6,324 nucleotides of DNA, from assembly GCA_003485825.1 (NCBI GenBank), contig DNHN01000359.1, positions 1 to 6,324 of the forward strand. The letters are read 5' to 3'. Position numbers and translations under genes: made by a program. The notes below the pieces were generated by a model. That model made no database searches and was not told where the DNA came from. It saw only the letters and a list, made by a program, of their open reading frames with translations. Source of the stretch: Bacteroidota bacterium. Its GTDB lineage: Bacteria; Bacteroidota; Bacteroidia; NS11-12g; UBA9320. Shown in pieces: positions 4,471 to 6,324 of the stretch (its first letter is position 1; every line of letters starts with the position of its first letter).

Positions 4471-4887
4471 ATGGATAAGTATGAGGCGGTTACAAAAGTA
4501 AACAACGTATTCGAGTATCAGTATGATAGTGACCAGTATCAAGTTGCCGATTATTGGCGTGTACTTGATATGAGCCAGGATAAAGATCAAGGAGATTGTG
4601 AAGATTATGCACTTACTGTAGGCTGGATGCTTGCAGGGCAGAGTCGTATGAAGTTTCTTTGGATGATTCTCACAAAAAAGATTAAGATTTGCTTTATTAG
4701 TTATGTGGGTGGTGGTCATGCAGTACTAGAATACGAAGGATTATTGGTCGACAACTGGAAGAAAGAGTGGACTCCGCGTAGCATATATGAAAAAGATTAT
4801 GCACAGTATAAATGGGAATATAAATTTTACTATAATCCTCTAGTAGTGGTAAAGAAGCTTATTCAAGGTAAGTTCTGGAAAAAATAA
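4471..4887 (+). CDS. Transglutaminase-like cysteine peptidase, BTLCP type (LapG-related fold)
   Basis: The 138-residue protein has a plausible papain-like Cys-His-Asp triad: Cys43 in QGDCEDYALTVGWML (40-54), His83 in GGGHAVLEY (80-88) and Asp94 in LLVDNW (91-96). The spacing and motifs match the bacterial transglutaminase-like cysteine proteinases (Pfam PF06035 group), whose best-known member, LapG, cuts the large biofilm adhesin LapA in the periplasm. Here there is no signal peptide, and the protein is shorter than LapG, so cytoplasmic or lysis-time action is more likely. The YWRVLDMSQDKDQGDC lead-in is typical of the group. It starts at ATG 4471 with AAGGA at 4461-4465 upstream, and its stop overlaps the next start (TAATG). 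Substrate unknown: an adhesin, a phage protein or a cell-wall peptide are all possible. Confidence 0.82.
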   Translation: MDKYEAVTKVNNVFEYQYDSDQYQVADYWRVLDMSQDKDQGDCEDYALTVGWMLAGQSRMKFLWMILTKKIKICFISYVGGGHAVLEYEGLLVDNWKKEWTPRSIYEKDYAQYKWEYKFYYNPLVVVKKLIQGKFWKK

Positions 4888-5366
4888 TGGCTGAAGTAGA
4901 GTTTGGAGGTATGACATTCAAAGGTGGGAAGATGATGATTCTTCTCACTGCTCTTTCTACGTTAGGTGGGGCGAGTTGGGGTGCATTTGAATTCTACTCT
5001 GACTATATGGACATGAAAGAAATTGTAGCTAACATTGATGTGGGCGTTATTGAGTCGCGAAACAATGAGATTGAGATTAAACTCGATGCAGTACAGGATT
5101 CAGTAGGAGAAGCTACAGACTACTCTCGAAGTATTAAGAATGATTTACGAGATGACTTTAATCGAATGGAGAAGAATGTAGATCGCGTAGAAGATATGGT
5201 TCGAGAAAACGATACAAAAGTCGCTGAAATGATTGATAAAGCTACTGAAAGATTTGACAATAAGCGAGATTCACTCTATAATGACACGGAGTTAAAACTT
5301 CAAGCACTGGAAGATAGATTAAACAAGAAAGTGCAGGCAGTGTTAGATAATCCACTAGCAAATTAA
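4887..5366 (+). CDS. Membrane-anchored coiled-coil protein
   Basis: A 159-residue protein with one probable membrane span at about 15-36 (KMMILLTALSTLGGASWGAFEF) after a short N-terminal segment with an FGG...FKGGK motif. The remainder (about 40-155) is charged, lacks Pro until residue 156 and has long heptad-like stretches, so an extended coiled coil is expected. I recall similar FGGxxFxGGKM proteins from marine phages, with unknown function. One membrane helix plus a long coiled coil is also the layout of inner-membrane spanins, but no nested or adjacent outer-membrane lipoprotein gene is seen, so that reading is weak. The ATG at 4887 overlaps the peptidase stop by one base. The gene contains a perfect sigma70 promoter at 5254-5282. 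Confidence 0.82.
   Translation: MAEVEFGGMTFKGGKMMILLTALSTLGGASWGAFEFYSDYMDMKEIVANIDVGVIESRNNEIEIKLDAVQDSVGEATDYSRSIKNDLRDDFNRMEKNVDRVEDMVRENDTKVAEMIDKATERFDNKRDSLYNDTELKLQALEDRLNKKVQAVLDNPLAN
5254..5282 (+). promoter_or_regulatory. Perfect sigma70-type promoter inside a gene (P2)
   Basis: TTGACA at 5254-5259 and TATAAT at 5277-5282 are separated by exactly 17 bases, again a 12/12 consensus match. It lies in the last quarter of the coiled-coil gene. Transcription would start near 5288-5290, about 80 bases before the 26-residue membrane peptide at 5368, and would cover the small protein at 5445, the DUF1353 gene and the gene leaving the window. The codons it occupies are ordinary (RFDNKRDSLYND), so the match is not forced by the protein. 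Confidence 0.75.
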
Positions 5367-5367
5367 T

Positions 5368-5448
5368 ATGAGTTACTTTAAAAAAGTAATAACAGTTTGC
5401 ATACTTGGTTTAATACTTGGTATGATAGGAGGTATGATCTTTCTATGA
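5368..5448 (+). CDS. 26-residue single-span membrane peptide
   Basis: ATG 5368 lies one base after the previous stop, and the frame runs to TGA 5446-5448, encoding a short basic head (MSYFKK) and one hydrophobic helix (VITVCILGLILGMIGGMIFL) with GxxxG-like spacing (GLILG, GMIGG). It is almost certainly a membrane peptide if made. The stop overlaps the next start (ATGA, 5445-5448), and the strong ribosome site for that gene is embedded in the last codons, which supports a real coupled arrangement. It could be a small holin-like or regulatory peptide, or merely a coupling ORF. The ribosome site is weak because the ATG sits in AT-rich sequence just behind the upstream stop. Too short for family assignment. 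Confidence 0.55.
   Translation: MSYFKKVITVCILGLILGMIGGMIFL
5427..5433 (+). promoter_or_regulatory. Strong ribosome binding site deciding the start at 5445
   Basis: AGGAGGT is a near-perfect anti-16S match, 11 bases before ATG 5445. It favours that ATG over the upstream in-frame TTG at 5397 for the 68-residue protein. Confidence 0.7.
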
Positions 5449-5651
5449 AAATTCGTATAGTAACTACATCGAATAATACTTTGTACGGTTCTCTGCTCGG
5501 TGAAGAAGCGCAAACAATGTCACCGCAAGAGGCTTTGCACTGGGTAATGAATAATGATACTAAGTTCATTCGATACTTGCAACCAAATGGTAAAGAAGTA
5601 TTGCTGAACAAGAATGCTATACTGAATATAGCGGAGGATACATATGATTGA
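5445..5651 (+). CDS. Small unknown protein (68 residues)
   Basis: Starts at ATG 5445, chosen because AGGAGGT lies 11 bases upstream and the ATGA junction links it to the membrane peptide. The frame extends to a TTG at 5397, but the additional residues look like a shadow of the membrane-peptide codons. The protein has an N-terminal strand (MKIRIVTTSN), a helix-like centre (SPQEALHWVMNNDT, 26-39) and two predicted strands (KFIRYL, EVLLNKNAILNIAE). It has no signal peptide, membrane span or cysteine. The beta-turn-beta end recalls small RNA- or protein-binding beta folds in phages, but no family can be named. Its last 8 bases overlap the DUF1353 gene. Confidence 0.75.
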   Translation: MKIRIVTTSNNTLYGSLLGEEAQTMSPQEALHWVMNNDTKFIRYLQPNGKEVLLNKNAILNIAEDTYD

Positions 5652-6222
5652 TACATTAATGGAACTTGCCATGACTTTTTGGCAGTGGGTAGTGTTTGGA
5701 GTATTAGTAATCATCGGATGTATTTTTAGTAAGTTTGATGGTCAAGGGGAAGATCGTGTAGGCTTTGAGTATGCTGAAATGCCTCATATGAAGCCTCTTC
5801 CGATTCCAACGAAAGATAAAGGGTTTTTCAAGGGCATTTGGCACTGGTTAATGGGTGTGCGTCAGTGGGAAATTTGTGACGACTTTCATTTTAAACTGGG
5901 CGGTGTAGAGTACGTGATTCCCAAAGGCTTTCAATTTGATGGGGCCAGCGTGCCCAAGTTTTTGGCAATGTGGCTCTCACCTACAGGTGTATTGCTGATG
6001 GGCGGTCTTGTACATGATTATGTGTACAAATATGCTTGCTTGAAAACGAAAGCTGGAAACAACACGGAGAAGATGACTCAATCACAGGCGGACAAATTGT
6101 TTCGTGACATTTGTATCGAAGTCAATGGATTCAAGTTTTTGAACTACTTGGCGTACTGGGCACTTGCTGCTGCGGGTTTCGTCGCATGGAATGGACATAA
6201 GAAACGTGGCACACATCTCTAA
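5644..6222 (+). CDS. DUF1353 family protein with N-terminal membrane anchor
   Basis: The 192-residue protein has a hydrophobic span at about 11-28 (TFWQWVVFGVLVIIGCIF), then a linker and a DUF1353 domain at about 75-185. Family hallmarks are visible: YVIPKGFQFDGASVPKFL (90-107), HDYVYKYACL (124-133, with the typical His-Asp pair) and a helical QADKLFRDICIEVNG stretch (148-162). A hydrophobic segment (164-182) follows. DUF1353 proteins are common in phages and prophages and have no proven function; the conserved HDxxY suggests a metal-binding or hydrolase-like site, but this is conjecture. GGAGG at 5634-5638 lies 5 bases before ATG 5644. Most DUF1353 proteins that I recall lack such an N-terminal anchor, which suggests inner-membrane placement here. 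P2 probably contributes to its expression. Confidence 0.85.
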   Translation: MIDTLMELAMTFWQWVVFGVLVIIGCIFSKFDGQGEDRVGFEYAEMPHMKPLPIPTKDKGFFKGIWHWLMGVRQWEICDDFHFKLGGVEYVIPKGFQFDGASVPKFLAMWLSPTGVLLMGGLVHDYVYKYACLKTKAGNNTEKMTQSQADKLFRDICIEVNGFKFLNYLAYWALAAAGFVAWNGHKKRGTHL

Positions 6223-6223
6223 G

Positions 6224-6324
6224 ATGCAGAAGTATGTCGACGCTCGTATTGAGCAGTTGATAGAAGAAGCTGCAAAATGCCATGACCAGTATGATCGGCT
6301 TTGGTATAATAAACTAATTGCTGA
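6224..6324 (+). CDS. 5' part of an unidentified small protein (partial, runs off right edge)
   Basis: The frame opens at ATG 6224, one base after the DUF1353 stop, and continues past the window end. The visible 33 codons begin MQKYVDARIEQLIEEAAKC and are mostly helical and charged, with CHDQYDRLWYNKLIAE after it. The frame is also open from GTG 6206, which would add six residues (VAHISK) and overlap the DUF1353 gene by 17 bases. Neither start has a strong ribosome site; ATG is preferred. I do not recognise the family from this fragment. The frame contains a possible extended -10 promoter near its visible end. Confidence 0.65.
   Translation, partial: MQKYVDARIEQLIEEAAKCHDQYDRLWYNKLIA
6282..6310 (+). 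promoter_or_regulatory. Possible extended -10 promoter
   Basis: TATAAT at 6305-6310 is preceded by TGG, giving the extended -10 form TGnTATAAT, with ATGACC (4 of 6 to TTGACA) 17 bases upstream. It is inside a coding frame and only half as convincing as the two perfect promoters. Confidence 0.3.

Noticed and set aside
5397..5444. TTG start upstream of the 68-residue protein
   Set aside because: The extra residues are the other-frame reading of the membrane peptide, and AGGAGGT lies between the TTG and the ATG at 5445.

Overview
The window looks like part of a tailed bacteriophage genome, most likely a marine phage of a Gram-negative host. Evidence: every gene is on the + strand, genes are short and tightly packed (TAATG and ATGA overlaps), and several proteins have the look of phage accessory families. 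These include a DUF1353 protein, a transglutaminase-like cysteine peptidase (BTLCP type), a small GLYANI protein and Lys/Arg-rich small proteins. A row of proteins with Sec signal peptides implies export across a Gram-negative inner membrane. No tRNA, integrase, transposase, CRISPR array or rRNA is visible. The host and the phage genus cannot be fixed from this sequence alone.

Layout. (1) 2-166 is the 3' end of a gene cut by the window edge. (2) 180-208 is a perfect sigma70 promoter (TTGACA, 17 nt, TATAAT). (3) About 215-735 has no convincing gene but many local helices, and is best read as a long structured RNA or structured leader. (4) 742-921 encodes a miniature bacterioferritin-associated ferredoxin (Bfd), missed by a simple ORF scan because it is only 59 residues. 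(5) 945-1517 holds three overlapping or adjacent, extremely basic small proteins. (6) 1577-4245 encodes five consecutive proteins that each start with a Sec-type signal peptide, followed by a small unknown protein (4247-4462). (7) 4471-6222 holds a BTLCP-type peptidase, a membrane-anchored coiled-coil protein, a 26-residue single-span membrane peptide, a small unknown protein and a membrane-anchored DUF1353 protein. A second perfect sigma70 promoter lies inside the coiled-coil gene at 5254-5282. (8) A further gene runs off the right edge.

How the parts may work together (inference). Promoter 1 would transcribe the structured RNA and then the Bfd, basic-protein and exported-protein genes. The internal promoter would give extra expression of the membrane and DUF1353 genes. 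The five exported proteins include a pilin-like beta protein with one N-terminal and one C-terminal cysteine, and a small partner that loosely recalls periplasmic chaperones. Together they suggest a phage-directed remodelling of the host periplasm or surface. The Bfd could mobilise iron from host bacterioferritin. The most interesting points are the untranslated RNA region, the shortened Bfd and the exported-protein cassette.
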